Part shown: positions 20,803 to 32,162 of the stretch, one piece after another | How the letters are laid out: each line of letters opens with the position of its first letter | Numbering within the stretch: position 1 is the first letter of the stretch | Assembly: GCA_036435485.1 (NCBI GenBank) | Contig: CM071599.1 | Coordinates: 2,480,803 to 2,544,802 of the forward strand | Length of the DNA stretch: 64,000 nt | DNA from: Saposhnikovia divaricata | Lineage: Eukaryota; Streptophyta; Magnoliopsida; Apiales; Apiaceae | Reading direction: 5' to 3' | Made by a program: the position numbers and the translations under genes | Notes under the pieces: generated by a model | The model's input: the letters and a program-made list of their open reading frames with translations, nothing else | Told to the model about the DNA's origin: nothing | Database searches by the model: none

Positions 20803-22266
20803 TAATGCAATATATAATGATAAATATTTCTCGTTTTGTCATATTGGTCATTTATTATTCAAACTGTCCTATTTTGGACCTTTTCTCATATTACAATTGG
20901 AAGTGGTATATCAAATGATAATGGGTCCAAACTCCAAATCCAAAATGTATGATTATGTGTCCAAATTGATAATATTTGGTCTTTGGAAACGCAAAGAGAA
21001 AGGCCCATAAAAAATTTGAATTATAAAAAACCAAAGACGGCAAAAACTGAGGGATTCATAGGAAGGTACGGGAACATTCAAGAACTCTTTTGTTTCGAGA
21101 ATTTTTTTTAAGAAGTCTGTAGGGCTAATATCAGTTGTTTCTGACAAAGCAACTTGTCAGTTCATTTACGAAATTTACTCTCTTTCCATGGCGTCATTCA
21201 GAAGACGAGCAAAAGAATAAAATGGAAGAAAAATTTATTGGTGATGAAGATCCTTCTAAGCACTAGAGTCCAGTTATAAAAGAACTTAAGTTGGATGCTG
21301 AGAGTGACCGAGTGATACAAAAAAGTCGGGGAAAGAAAGTTCTGATTCTGAAGCAAAAGATTTATATGCAGCAAGCACCTCTAATACTGTAAGTAGATCT
21401 CATGACAACCAGGCAGAAGAGACACAAAAAGGAGCTGTATCAAGTGAAGGCGGTAGCGAGCTTGTGAGTGAAATGCGGAAATCAAATCCTCAGGAAATGC
21501 GTCAGATGCTCCTGATAGTTATCAGATACATTCAGATGAATCTGCAAAGATACATTCGGCTACCAAAGCTCCTGATAGTTTTCAAAACCACTTGCTATAG
21601 GGTCTTACATGTAGCACCAGTCAGAATCATTTTGTCATGTATGTGATGTGCAGCTGGTAAGCTATAGTGTGCTAATCAGAAGTTTTCTGGGTTTATTTAT
21701 TTATTTGTATAAATTTCTTAACGACTAAAGAAATTATTTTATGTAACATCCTTATGAATATGTTTACACATTGTAGAATGAATATATGAAGTTCTCTTAA
21801 CAATGAACTACTTAAAATGGATACTTTAAAGACGTATGATTGTGTGTTGGATTATTCGGCTGCATTATAAGTTGCCCATTGCATATTCTATTACTTACCA
21901 CTGCCTTATCATAAGTTGCCCATTGTATATTCTACTACTTACCGGGGATGCATCAACTATTATCGCTGAGCCAGCAAGAAAAGAAGTCGATACTGACCAC
22001 TGAGTAATAAATAAAAAAGTTCCAAGAGCAGTGAAAGATCAGAGTGTTAAAAGCAGGTCATTAGGGTATTGTTCGGATGGATGGAAGAGGACTTGGTGTG
22101 TACCCTACACTTCGTGAGAATATACTTCAAGAAGCCTAAATTATTCTGAGGTTTGGAGAAGTGATGCAAGGAAAATTAACTTTAATTTCATATCTAGAGA
22201 CTTCCATCCACTAAATAAACTTTAAACAATTAAAGTGCTGAACTGATAACAGTAAATTGGAATATG
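20803..22266. repeat. Direct duplication, copy A (about 1.46 kb)
   Basis: It matches copy B (22931-24395) almost base for base. A has 13 extra bases near 20929 and a few substitutions. It starts at TCTTATAATGCAATATA and ends at AAATTGGAATATG. Within it a plus-strand stretch reads EAKDLYAASTSNTVSRSHD and GAVSSEGGSELVSEMRKS (about 21349-21485), which looks like a decayed exon of an unidentified protein, with stops before it and a shift after it. Confidence 0.9.
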
Positions 22267-22311
22267 ACTAGTTTAAAGGCAACTGAACTGATCAGTTGCC
22301 TTTAAACTAGT
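22267..22311. repeat. 45-bp perfect palindrome
   Basis: Perfect 20-bp arms at 22267-22286 and 22292-22311 flank a 5-nt ACTGA spacer. It sits exactly where copy A stops matching copy B. Confidence 0.95.
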
Positions 22312-22930
22312 CATGATTTGTATCTTTGACCTTTGACTTAAATTTACCTCCTTGATTCCCTGATTATTGCCTTAATGCCTTTGAGTCTATATCTGATTGA
22401 TTCAGACTTGTATCCCTATTTCATTGATGTCAGAAAACCTAGTCAAACCCTTTGACTTCTATCATTGCAAATCAAAATGAGTTATTTTCTTAAGATTACT
22501 TTGAAGCTACCTAAACTGGGTTGATTTGTTATCAGAGAGTCGAAAGTACTTCGGAGTAAGGGTTTTTGAAAAGGTTAAGTGTTAAAATGTTTTATGAAGT
22601 TAAAAAGAGTTTTGTAAATCTTAAACAGTTTTGAAATGAGATTTTTATAAAAGGGTTAGGAACTCCGTCTAAATGGTTTCCACGGATTCCTGACGATTGG
22701 AGAGACGGGGCGAACGGGTAATGCTGGTTCCGTCGGTTTTTTGTGATGTAATATTGTGAATTTCTGGTTTGTCCAGTTCGACACCTTTATAGGCCAATGT
22801 GTTGCCTCTTGGGAACCCAAGCTATCCTAATGAGAGGAAATGATGTCCATAGGGACTCTGTATCCGGTATGGGGACTTTATGGGCTGATCACCCATATTG
22901 TCTATTACAATTAAAACTCCAATCAGTTTT
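22312..22930. other. Spacer between duplicate copies, LTR-like
   Basis: No coding is seen. The stretch with ACTTCGGAGTAAGGG, repeated TTTTGAAA/GTTAAAA words and GGTAATGCTGGTTCCGTCGG has the feel of a Gypsy LTR or leader fragment, but no ends or TSD are seen. Confidence 0.35.
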
Positions 22931-24395
22931 CTTAAAATGCAATATATAATGATAAATATTTCTCGTTTTGTCATATTGGTCATTTATTATTCAAACTGTC
23001 CTATTTTGGACCTTTTCTCATATTACAATTGGAAGTGGTATATCAAATGATAATGGGTCCAAACTGTATGATTATGTGTCCAAATTGATAATATTTGGTC
23101 TTTGGAAACGCAAAGAGAAAGGCCCATAAAAAATTTGAATTATAAAAAACCAAAGACGGCAAAAACTGAGGGATTCATAGGAAGGTACGGGAACATTCAA
23201 GAACTCTTTTGTTTCGAGAATTTTTTTTAAGAAGTCTATAGGGCTAATATCAGTTGTTTCTGACAAAGCAACTTGTCAGTTCATTTACGAAATTTACTCT
23301 CTTTCCATGGTGTCATTCAGAAGACGAGCAAAAGAATAAAATGGAAGAAAAATTTGGTGGTGATGAAGATCCTTCTAAGCACTAGAGTCCAGTTATAAAA
23401 GAACTTAAGTTGGATGCTGAGAGTGACCGAGTGATACAAAAAAGTCGGGGAAAGAAAGTTCTGATTCTGAAGCAAAAGATTTATATGCAGCAAGCACCTC
23501 TAATACTGTAAGTAGATCTCATGACAACCAGGCAGAAGAGACACAAAAAGGAGCTGTATCAAGTGAAGGCGGTAGCGAGCTTGTGAGTGAAATGCGGAAA
23601 TCAAATCCTCAGGAAATGCGTCAGATGCTCCTGATAGTTATCATATACATTCAGATGAATCTGCAAAGATACATTCGGCTACCAAAGCTCCTGATAGTTT
23701 TCAAAACCACTTGTTGTAGGGTCTTACATGTAGCACCAGTCAGAATCATTTTGTCATGTATGTGATGTGGAGCTGGTAAGCTATAGTGTGCTAATCAGAA
23801 GTTTTCTGGGTTTATTTATTTATTTGTATAAATTTCTTAACGACTAAAGAAATTATTTTATGTAACATCCTTATGAATATGTTTACACATTGTAGAATGA
23901 ATATATGAAGTTCTCTTAACAGTGAACTACTTAAAATGGATACTTTAAAGAGGTATGATTGTGTGTTGGATTATTCGGCTGCATTGCCTTATAAGTTGCC
24001 CATTGCATATTCTATTACTTACCATTGCCTTATCATAAGTTGCCCATTGTATATTCTACTACTTACCGGGGATGCATCAACTATTATCGCTGAGCCAGCA
24101 AGAAAAGAAGTCAATACTGACCACTGAGTAATAAGTAAACAAGTTCCAAGAGCAGTGAAAGATCAGAGTGTTAAAAGCAGGTCATTAGGGTATTGTTCGG
24201 ATGGATGGAAGAGGGCTTGGTGTGTACCCTACACTTCGTGAGAATATACTTCAAGAAGCCTAAATTATTCTGAGGTTTGGAGAAGTGATGCAAGGAAAAA
24301 TTAACTTTAATTTCATATCTGGAGACTTCCATCCACTAAATAAACTTTAAACAATTAAAGTGCTGAACTGATAACAGTAAATTGGAATATGTTAT
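22931..24395. repeat. Direct duplication, copy B (about 1.46 kb)
   Basis: Second copy of 20803-22266, carrying the same in-frame stop (CACTAGAGTCC) and the same decayed exon-like stretch, so the sequence was already a pseudogene when duplicated. The two copies diverge sharply after GGAATATG. They lack TG...CA ends, which argues against an LTR pair. Confidence 0.9.
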
Positions 24396-25261
24396 GGAAC
24401 ATATCATGTTCCTTTTCATTCATTAGCTAAAGTAGGCAAGGTACTTTGCATTATAAACCAGTCCTTAATTTTCCGAAAAGTAATGGTATATTACTTCCTA
24501 TCCAAATTCCAACCATACCCAATAATCAGAAAGAAAAAAAAAAAACAGAAGCCCAAATTTCGGGCACATGAAAGTGGCAACTGCCATGGCTCATTTAAAA
24601 GCATTACTGCAAGTGACTCGTAAGATGGAGGATATCTTTTCAAGTGACTCGTAAGAGACAGAAACAGCAATTAAAGATGCCATGAACCAAGGTGAGATTA
24701 CTGAGGTGGTATCACAGTCCATTGAAGAGATAAACTCCTGAAGTTATGCCCGCAGCAGAAATGTAGATGGACACACACTTTTTAATTTGCATCAAGGAAT
24801 CAAAGATGTGACATATTTCTAAAATTTAGGAGCCAAAATCAGTAACAGCATAGGAAAGTTGGATAAGTGCTTATATTTGTTGAGTGTATATATACAAAAC
24901 TCTCATTTCTTTTGTGCATGCCAATGGAGACGATGCTCTGAAAACAATGACGAACACATAGTTTACTAACATGATATTAAGTTATGGAGGATTTGAAGGA
25001 GTAACTGGGGAAAAGAGAGAGCTGATGTGATGCTGCAGAATGTAGCATGAAAAAAGTTTAACCAAGAGTAGCTTGACGAACATGTGTAGCAAAACTTGAA
25101 AACAAAATGCAGAACACAACTGTAACTTGGATCTTGATTTATACTTACAGAAGCATAACAAATAGAGATGTCTCAAAGTATGCCACATTGACTTAAAGAT
25201 GCTTAACAAATGATAGATATAGAGGTCCACTAAAGAATGTACAACAAAGTGACCTGTTTCA
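24396..25261. other. Intergenic, with an exon-like pseudogene scrap
   Basis: From ATG 24568 to TGA 24741 a frame with one internal TAA reads MKVATAMAHLKALLQVTRKM and ETETAIKDAMNQGEITEVV, helical in character, perhaps another exon of the gene decayed in the duplicated copies. I do not recognise it. The rest shows nothing. Confidence 0.3.
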
Positions 25262-25545
25262 TTGGTATGATGAATCACCGTGTATCGTCCTTCCTTTCAT
25301 TTAATGATGTACTTGTTTGAGGGATTACATTCCCTTTTCGAAGCAAAACACTGACCCTCAACAGACGCATACTATTACTTTCACTGCTTGTATTTCACGA
25401 GGGTGATAGCTTACTTTATGCCTGAAATTGATAGCATTCCCTTTCCAAATTTTGACAATACTGACTTGAGAACCAGCTGGTAATTCTGAATATATTCAAT
25501 ACCTAAGAACAAAATTACTATAGCTGCAACCGATACCAATTTTTT
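25262..25545 (-). other. Presumed 3' untranslated region of kinase gene
   Basis: Non-coding sequence directly after the stop. No clear poly(A) signal was fixed. Confidence 0.4.
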
Positions 25546-27526
25546 CTAGAAGAAATCAAATTCCAAGTAATTGTTGGAATTTTTATGATCTGGAGCAGCA
25601 ACAGCCGCTGTTTTAGCACTTGATGAAGCTGACACGGATATTTGCTCAAATTCAACAGGTGGAGGGACCTCAGGCGGGGTAGCACAGCGTATCAAGGCCC
25701 AGTTTACACCTTCAAAGAAAGGATGCTGCTTGATTTCAGTAGCCCCTCTTTTAAAGGCTAATCTGTTTTGCGGTTCTTTAACAAGTAAACCTCTGATCAG
25801 ATCTCTAGCAGAGAAGCTGACAGTTGGTGATTCGGGAAAACGAAGTGGTTGACCCACAACATTGAACAATGTTGCTCGATTGCCAGATCCTTTGAAAGGA
25901 GTTCTACCAAACAACAGCTCATACAGAAAGATTCCAAAAGTCCACCAATCTACGGCACTTCCGTGACCTTCACCCTTAATTATCTCAGGTGCCAAATATT
26001 CGTGTGTCCCGACAAATGACATGGACCTAGCACCAGTAGGTTCAGCCATGAGCTCAGGCAATGGGCTCACTTGGTTACCGATATCATTTTTTGGTTTCCT
26101 ATCTTTCTTGGACTTGCTAGAAAAGAATCGTGGAGAGAAGCACGAGGTCGGAACTACACAGGAAGGCTGAATGCAAGAAGGCTCGATGCAAGCTGGCTGA
26201 GCACAATAAGCAGTATTTCTCCGAAGAGACCCTGACTCCAGGGATGAGGTTTTCACAAGAGTAGGGCTGACTGTACAACGCAGAGAAAGATCAAAGTCTG
26301 AGAGCATTATGTGTCCATCTTCCCTCACAAGGACATTTTCTGGCTTAAGGTCGCGATAGACGATCCCAAGCATGTGTAGATATTCCAACGCGAGGAGTAC
26401 TTCGGCGACATAAAATCTGCAGAATTAAGTTTTACAGAAATTATCAAGATCAACTGATTTAATCATATTCGTGTCTAGATTTACCAACAAAACTAAACCT
26501 AGGCACGAAGAAAAACACCACTGGCATCTACAGATTAAAATCAAGATTTCAATTGTAGATCAAGCAGGACACACACACACAAATTAAAAGAGAGGACTTA
26601 TAAAATAATCAATTTGTTTGGAAGAAAGCTTACTTTGCTGCTTGCTCCGTAAAATATTTCCCTTGCTGTCTCTGCCTAAGTGTGTGCAGGTCTCCTCCAG
26701 GGCAGAACTCCATGACAAGACACGAAAATTTGTCTGTTTCGAAATGGGAGTATAGAGTAGGAAGGAAGGGATGATCCAACGACTGCAGTATTTCTCGTTC
26801 TGTCTGAGCCCGAAGAAGCTTCTTCCGACTAGCCAGAGATGCTTTATCCATGACTTTCATTGCAAAATAAGACTTCGTTCCACTTAACTCTGCAAGGTAG
26901 ACACTTCCAATATCCCCACATCCTAACCTCTTGAGCAATCTAAAGTGGCTCAAGCCCAAAGATCCATCTCGCACTCTGATAATTTGGATGGCCTCCCATC
27001 TTGAATCATTTGTCTTGTGTGGCTTACTGATACTAGTGCTAAAACTGCTGCATGAGCTCTCGTCACTCACATCAGAGCTTGTGCTTCCTCTGCACATACT
27101 ACTCTTTCCACTATCAATGAAGTCAAGACGATCACTAATCTTGGTACTCCCGCTGGTTTTAGCAATACTGCTGGTCCCATCACTGATTTTAGCAGAGACA
27201 GAGCTATTCTTCACGCTTCCAGGCTCAGTTTTTTTCTTTTCCTGATCAACAGAGACTTCTACAGAGCCTTTAGTCTCGTTCTCCATAGAATTGTCAAGAA
27301 CGGACAACTGTTCAACACTAGGATAGGATATACTCATTTCGCCTTTACTACTTACTGAATCGATAGACCCATTATTCCTAGAACTTGGTTGTCCATTACT
27401 CTGGTCCGTAGATATAACTTTCAGCTTACTGGTAGACTTGTGACTATCTGCATTTACTGTCCTGTAAGAACCACCATCATTATGTTTATGATGCAGGGGA
27501 GGTCCGACTCCATTTGTTGATGCCAT
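25546..27526 (-). CDS. D6PKL: AGC-VIII serine/threonine kinase, D6PK-like (two exons)
   Basis: Coding exons are 27526-26634 and 26416-25546, 1764 bases in all, giving 587 aa, within the usual range for D6PK-like proteins. A Ser-rich N-terminus of about 190 residues precedes the kinase domain: glycine loop LGCGDIGSVYLAEL (about 201-214), ATP lysine in FAMKVMDK (K224), catalytic YRDLKPEN (D320), and the DFD at 338-340 that replaces DFG and defines plant AGC-VIII kinases. The activation segment has the family's long insertion, here rich in Cys-Pro (CIEPSCIQPSCVVPTSC) and Lys, before SMSFVGTHEYLAPE (APE 440-442). The C-terminus ends in YLEFDFF, a PIF-like docking motif for PDK1. D6PK proteins phosphorylate PIN auxin exporters at the plasma membrane (family knowledge). 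All catalytic residues are present and the frame is clean, so it is probably functional. The exact D6PK subgroup is unresolved. Confidence 0.93.
26417..26633 (-). other. Intron of D6PK-like gene
   Basis: 217 bases with donor GTAAGC at 26633 and acceptor CTGCAG ending at 26417. It splits a Lys codon (AA|A) between the EQAA and FYVAEVLLALEYL segments, a conserved intron position in AGC-VIII kinases as I recall. Splicing restores one continuous kinase domain. Confidence 0.92.
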
Positions 27527-28079
27527 TACAGAAACAAAAACTCCTCTATTACAATAATTGGAATCAATGAAACCTTTTCCCGGAACCCCTTATAGTGATC
27601 ACATTTGTTTCCTAAAGCACGAAAAAATACAATCAAAACATCAAGATTGAGCAAGATATAAACTTCCACAACTAGATGGACAAATTAAATGAGGGAAAAT
27701 CTGGAAATACAATTACATTACATTTAGGATCATTTGAGAAGTATGTCATGTATACATTAGAAGTTTATAATTAACATACATTAACTAAAGCATGAAATAG
27801 AGCAATGTAAAAGCATTCAAGTAATCAAGTACCATATTTTACTAAGATATGAATTTATGAGATTCATTACCATATGCATACATAAAACTATAGTCTATAG
27901 TTATTAGCATATACATACCTAAAAGGACACAAACTTAAAAAGAACAGATCTTGATGAACCAATTGCAAATATGAAGCAAACCCACAATACAGATCCAATA
28001 AGTACAGACTAACTCAGATTCACAGAACAATTGTCCAAGGTGAATTAGTGAATATATACACAACTTGAAATGGAGAAAT

Positions 28080-28118
28080 GGAGAGGGAGAGGGAGAGGGA
28101 GAGGGAGAGGGAGGGGGG

Positions 28119-28180
<62 letters not shown>
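28080..28180. repeat. (GAGGGA)n/(GA)n microsatellite
   Basis: GAGGGA units, a G8 run, then about 33 GA dinucleotides. Long open frames here in four frames are repeat translations. Confidence 0.95.
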
Positions 28181-28183
<3 letters not shown>

Positions 28184-28284
28184 GACCAATAGAATGAAGG
28201 GTGAGAAATCCAAAGTTGAAGTGTACTTCTTGTTCCAACAATCACCCACCCAACAGATAGTGCTGCTGATGGTGCTTTTCCAGA

Positions 28285-28358
<74 letters not shown>
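28285..28358. repeat. (CA)n(GA)n compound microsatellite
   Basis: About nine CA units pass directly into about 28 GA units. Confidence 0.95.
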
Positions 28359-28360
<2 letters not shown>

Positions 28361-28450
28361 ATGCTCTATGCACAACTCAGAATTTCTTGCAAGACAAAAA
28401 GAGATACTGTGTATGTAATATTCCTAGTTCTTACCCTTTTTCGCCTTAGA

Positions 28451-28943
28451 GCATTATCGAGAGACTCCGGAATCACTTGATTTTTATTGATTTGATGTAG
28501 ATTATGTTGTTGATTATCTATTTTGAATTTACATGAGATAAAAAAAAAAGGTGGAGAGAGGAAGAAATTGTTTTGATAAATTATTATGTACTATTATTTA
28601 AAAATGAGAATACAGTTTTTAAAAGTAAAGAAAAAAGACACTCTCAAAAATTTTAAGAGTCATTAACATTTTTGGATTAAACATTTTTAGAGCAAAAAGT
28701 TTCATTTACCTTCTCAAGTCGCAAGTTAAGGACTATTTTTTGGAGATGTATTTGATAATATACGTATTTTTTGGTGAACCAAGATTTCATAATTCTCGAC
28801 ACAAAATAAAATTATTATTAATCTATATTTATCAATAAAGATTTAAAAATAATTAATTTACTGAATTTCAATCAAAAATTGTAATATAAAATTTTTGTAA
28901 CTAAATTTTTAAATACAGTCCCGACCAGAGTTTAACTTACTAC
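28451..28943. other. AT-rich intergenic DNA
   Basis: Nothing recognisable. Confidence 0.5.
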
Positions 28944-29159
28944 GGTGCTATTTGGCATAACTTAAAATAAGTTTTTATGGACTTATTTTCGGGTAAAAAT
29001 TTCATATTTTGATAAAATGTTTTATGGGTGTATTTAAGTATGTTTGAAATTCCACAAGTTGTAAAAGAAGTGCTTTTTTCAGAAAAAAAAACTAGAAATT
29101 TTAGCTTCTTTCTTGAAATAAGTTAACTTTTCTGAAAAATAAACTCTCGCAAACATCCC
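28944..29159. mobile_element. hAT-like MITE, same family as 18053-18271
   Basis: The inverted right end GGGATGTTTGCGAGAGTTTATTTTTCAG matches the left end of the MITE at 18053. The left end is GGTGCTATTTGGCATAACTT. AT-rich core of similar length; TSD not resolved. Confidence 0.6.
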
Positions 29160-29232
29160 TATATGTTGGATTCTTTTCTTGCAATGATAATATTCAATAA
29201 AAAGAAAAAAGAAAATGACATTGATAGATTCA

Positions 29233-29529
29233 TGTGATATATAAGGCCAACAGCTTATCATTTCTAATAAGTAACTTTGTTTATCAATCATTGATAGATA
29301 CTTTAGCCTTTCATAACAGAATTCAGTTACATTTATGTTCTTGTATATATTTGGTTGTAAGCTCTTAGATGAGATTAATTCATTTTTCTCTATGACTTCT
29401 TCTTCAAGCTTAGTAATGGATTTTACTTTTCCTCTATAGATTCTTGCTTACACAACTACATATATCTATACATACACATCTGAATACGTATTTTGTTGAA
29501 GATTAATCTGTTTCACAGGAATCTTAAGA
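29233..29529 (+). repeat. 5' LTR of second Copia element
   Basis: 297 bp, ending before the primer site. It has 18 bases near 29280 (TTTATCAATCATTGATAG) that the 3' LTR lacks. Confidence 0.8.
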
Positions 29530-29541
29530 TGGTATCAGAGC
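29530..29541 (+). promoter_or_regulatory. Primer-binding site (initiator Met tRNA type)
   Basis: TGGTATCAGAGC, the standard plant Copia primer site complementary to initiator methionine tRNA. Confidence 0.9.
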
Positions 29542-29555
29542 GATTGTCTTCTGCC

Positions 29556-30533
29556 CTGGAAACGTTCGATGCAAATCGCTTTGTCAGCAAAGAATAAACT
29601 TGCTATTGTTATTGGTGATTTTGTTGCACCTGATGAGACTTCTACTCTTCATGTTCATTGGAAAAGAGTTAACGATGTGGTTATTACTTGGATCATCAAT
29701 ACTGTTTCAGACGACATTGGAAATAGTATGAATTATATGGATAGTGCAGCTGCTGTCTAAAATGAACTTGATGAACGTTTTTCAGCAATTAGTGGTCACA
29801 AATATTATGAGACTCAACGTGAATTGTTCAAATTAGAACAAGGAACTGACTCAGTGGAACTATATTTTCAAAAACTTAAGGGTTACTGGGATGAACTCAA
29901 GGCTTTGTCTCCTGTTATTCAGTGTACCTGTTCTGCTAGTAAAGAATGGGAACAACAACTTGAGAAAACTCGTTTAATACAATTCTTAATGGGGGCTTCA
30001 CTCTAGTTATACAGCTGTCAGAGGACAATTGTTGATGATGTCCCCATGGCCAATAGTTAACCAAGCTTTCATGCTTCTGAAACAAAAAGAGAGACAACGC
30101 AAAACTCATGGTGTTATACCATCTCCTATTTCTATGATGGTGAATATGTCTAAGCCATCAAGTTCTCATACTCCTAATCGTTTTAGCGACAGACCATCAC
30201 CTCCTGTTCAAGAGTGTTCTCACTGCCACATTAAGGGTCACACAAAAGAAAAATGCTACAAGTTGGTAGGATATCCCCTTGATCACCCTTTTCATCCCAA
30301 CAACAAAGGCAAACGGAGGCCACCTCAGAATTCCAGATATTCAAATGCTCAACCTAAGGCTGCACTACAGGCATCTACCTCTGTTTCTTCATCTGTTTCA
30401 GATGCCACTGCTGATTTGTCTACTAAAATGGACGAACTTCAAACTCAGTTACAGTCAATCATGAAAAGTCTGAATCACACTACTAATGTTTCATCTGCTC
30501 CTGTTTCTACATCTCAGAATCAATATAGCTTAG
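29556..30533 (+). pseudogene. gag: Copia gag, 5'-truncated and broken
   Basis: Reading starts only some 15 bases after the primer site, at PWKRSMQIALSAKNKLA, so the leader and the first few dozen gag codons have been lost. It continues through HWKRVNDVVITWI, ETQRELFKLEQG, a stop at 29758, a stop at 30004 and a shift to a CCHC zinc knuckle CSHCHIKGHTKEKC (30217-30258). A Gln/Ser-rich end is cut by the Athila insertion at 30534. Confidence 0.85.
30529..30533. repeat. Target-site duplication CTTAG, left
   Basis: CTTAG precedes the LTR start TGATAAGTGG and recurs at 38602-38606. Confidence 0.95.
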
Positions 30534-32019
30534 TGATAAGTGGATTTATATCCACTTGGATCGCTTCAATTCGGCTTAAATTGATTGTCTTGGACTCAAA
30601 TTTGTTGTAGTTTTGATGTGTTTTGCTTAGTTGTGCAGAGTTACAAGAATGTCGATTATGGGTGATGCTTCTATCGTGTTTGGAGGATTAATTTATTAAA
30701 ATTCGGATTTTCCAGGAAGGTTGCGCAGTCTACACTGTTTTGGCCATATCTGGAGTTCTAGAAGTCCGTTTTCAGCGATCTTATAGCTCACGCGAAGCTT
30801 GAGAGATTTTCTACAACCTGGGATAGATAGCAGGTACAGGGAGCGTGTAGTTAAAATTCGCGCACGTGTTCTTTGTGAAGCAAGGCTGAAAGATTACAGT
30901 TTTGCCCTTTTTCTAATTCTAATTATATTTTGGGCAGGTTTTAGTACCTTAATCGAATTCTAATTGTAATAGAAGGTAATTTCCTGCTGGGCAAGAAATC
31001 TAGAGCCTATTTAAACACAACTTAGCATTGTAATTAGGAGAGTTATTATTATTGTATCATAGTTTAGTTTTGCAAGGGAGAAAAGGAGAGAAGGATTCAA
31101 CGCTGGTGACAAGCAACGGATCTAGATCTACTTCATCTTTTGTGTTATTCTGGATTCTAGATTTGTTTTCTTAACTATTTGTTTATTAATATAATTACTT
31201 CTTTTATTCATATCTTGTTTTATATCATGTTTTCATCAAATCCCATGACGATGAACGGTTCAATTATGAGCTAATCGTTGTCATGGGATTCTAATGGATT
31301 TATCTATGTAGCTTAGTAGTTTGTATGCTTTAAAGATTTATGTGTGGTGAATTCTTGATATCCTCGTATGGTTGTGTTTCATGTATTTATATGCGTCGCG
31401 AACATCTAATTTGTTAATCTCTTGCTAAACGAGAGTGGATCTTGAGATTTAGAACTTGCCATGCTAGCATAGGATAGGTTGATGTTTTAACATCATGATT
31501 TGTGGCGTAAATAGAGATATTATGCTGCCCTATGTGATCTATGTGGATAACTTGTGCTTAAACCTTTATGTTTTCAAATTCTATAGAGATATAGGGTCTA
31601 AACAAATTTGGTGTCTACCCATCTTCTATCTCTTTTGTGGATGCATGCGTAGTTTGGTATTAGTATACTGAGAGGTACCTTTTACTTGTTTCGTGTTATC
31701 CGATCAGATATCAAAACCATCACATGTATTGATTAAAGGCTGCGACTCTAAGTGAAGTAGATAATGAAGTTAGGATCCCATGTTTTAATTCTTATAAGTA
31801 ATCCAGACTAAATTCTCATTAGTTAATTAGTTTTTACTTTGCATCTTAGCTTAATTTAGTTAATTAAAATCTCAATTTATTTATTGTCTTAGCAGTGAAT
31901 TAAAATCATACATTGTTGAATAGGTACATGAACTGAAACGAACTTAACCAGATCTCAGTGGAACGAACTTTAATTATATTACTTGTGACCATGTATACTT
32001 GCGTGATATTGTGTAAACA
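30534..32019 (+). repeat. 5' LTR of Athila-type element
   Basis: 1486 bp. The first bases contain an 8-bp dyad AAGTGGAT / ATCCACTT around TTAT. Open frames inside are not coding. Confidence 0.95.
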
Positions 32020-32020
32020 A

Positions 32021-32042
32021 GTTTTTGGCGCCGTTGTCGGGG
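32021..32042 (+). promoter_or_regulatory. Primer-binding region of Athila-type element
   Basis: TGGCGCCGTTGTCGGGGA, one base after the LTR plus a short T run, as in Athila elements. Confidence 0.8.
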
Positions 32043-32162
32043 ATCATCGGTGTTTAATTTAGTTTATGTGCTTGTCATCAGTGGTCGTTAGCGTTCACTG
32101 ACTCGGATTTATTTCTTATTTAGTTTGTTTGTTTCGTGGTGTTTTCAGGTACTTGAACGTGT

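Larger units (their letters stand above)
27527..28450 (-). promoter_or_regulatory. 5' region of kinase gene, with CT microsatellites
   Basis: On the gene strand this holds (CT)n-type blocks about 0.56-0.83 kb before the ATG, as often seen in plant promoters and 5' UTRs. A 5' UTR intron is plausible (a TAG|AGGAG acceptor-like site lies about 15 bases before the ATG region), but no donor can be fixed by eye. Confidence 0.45.

Noticed and set aside
20803..24395. The two 1.46-kb copies as LTRs of one element
   Set aside because: No TG...CA ends, no PBS or polypurine tract next to them, no TSD; direct duplication fits better.
28020..28418. Several 70-120 codon frames around the GA tracts
   Set aside because: Pure translations of microsatellites in several frames.
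30534..32019. Open frames within the Athila LTRs (also 37303-37545 and 38077-38337)
   Set aside because: They are not conserved as frames between the two LTR copies, so they are not coding.
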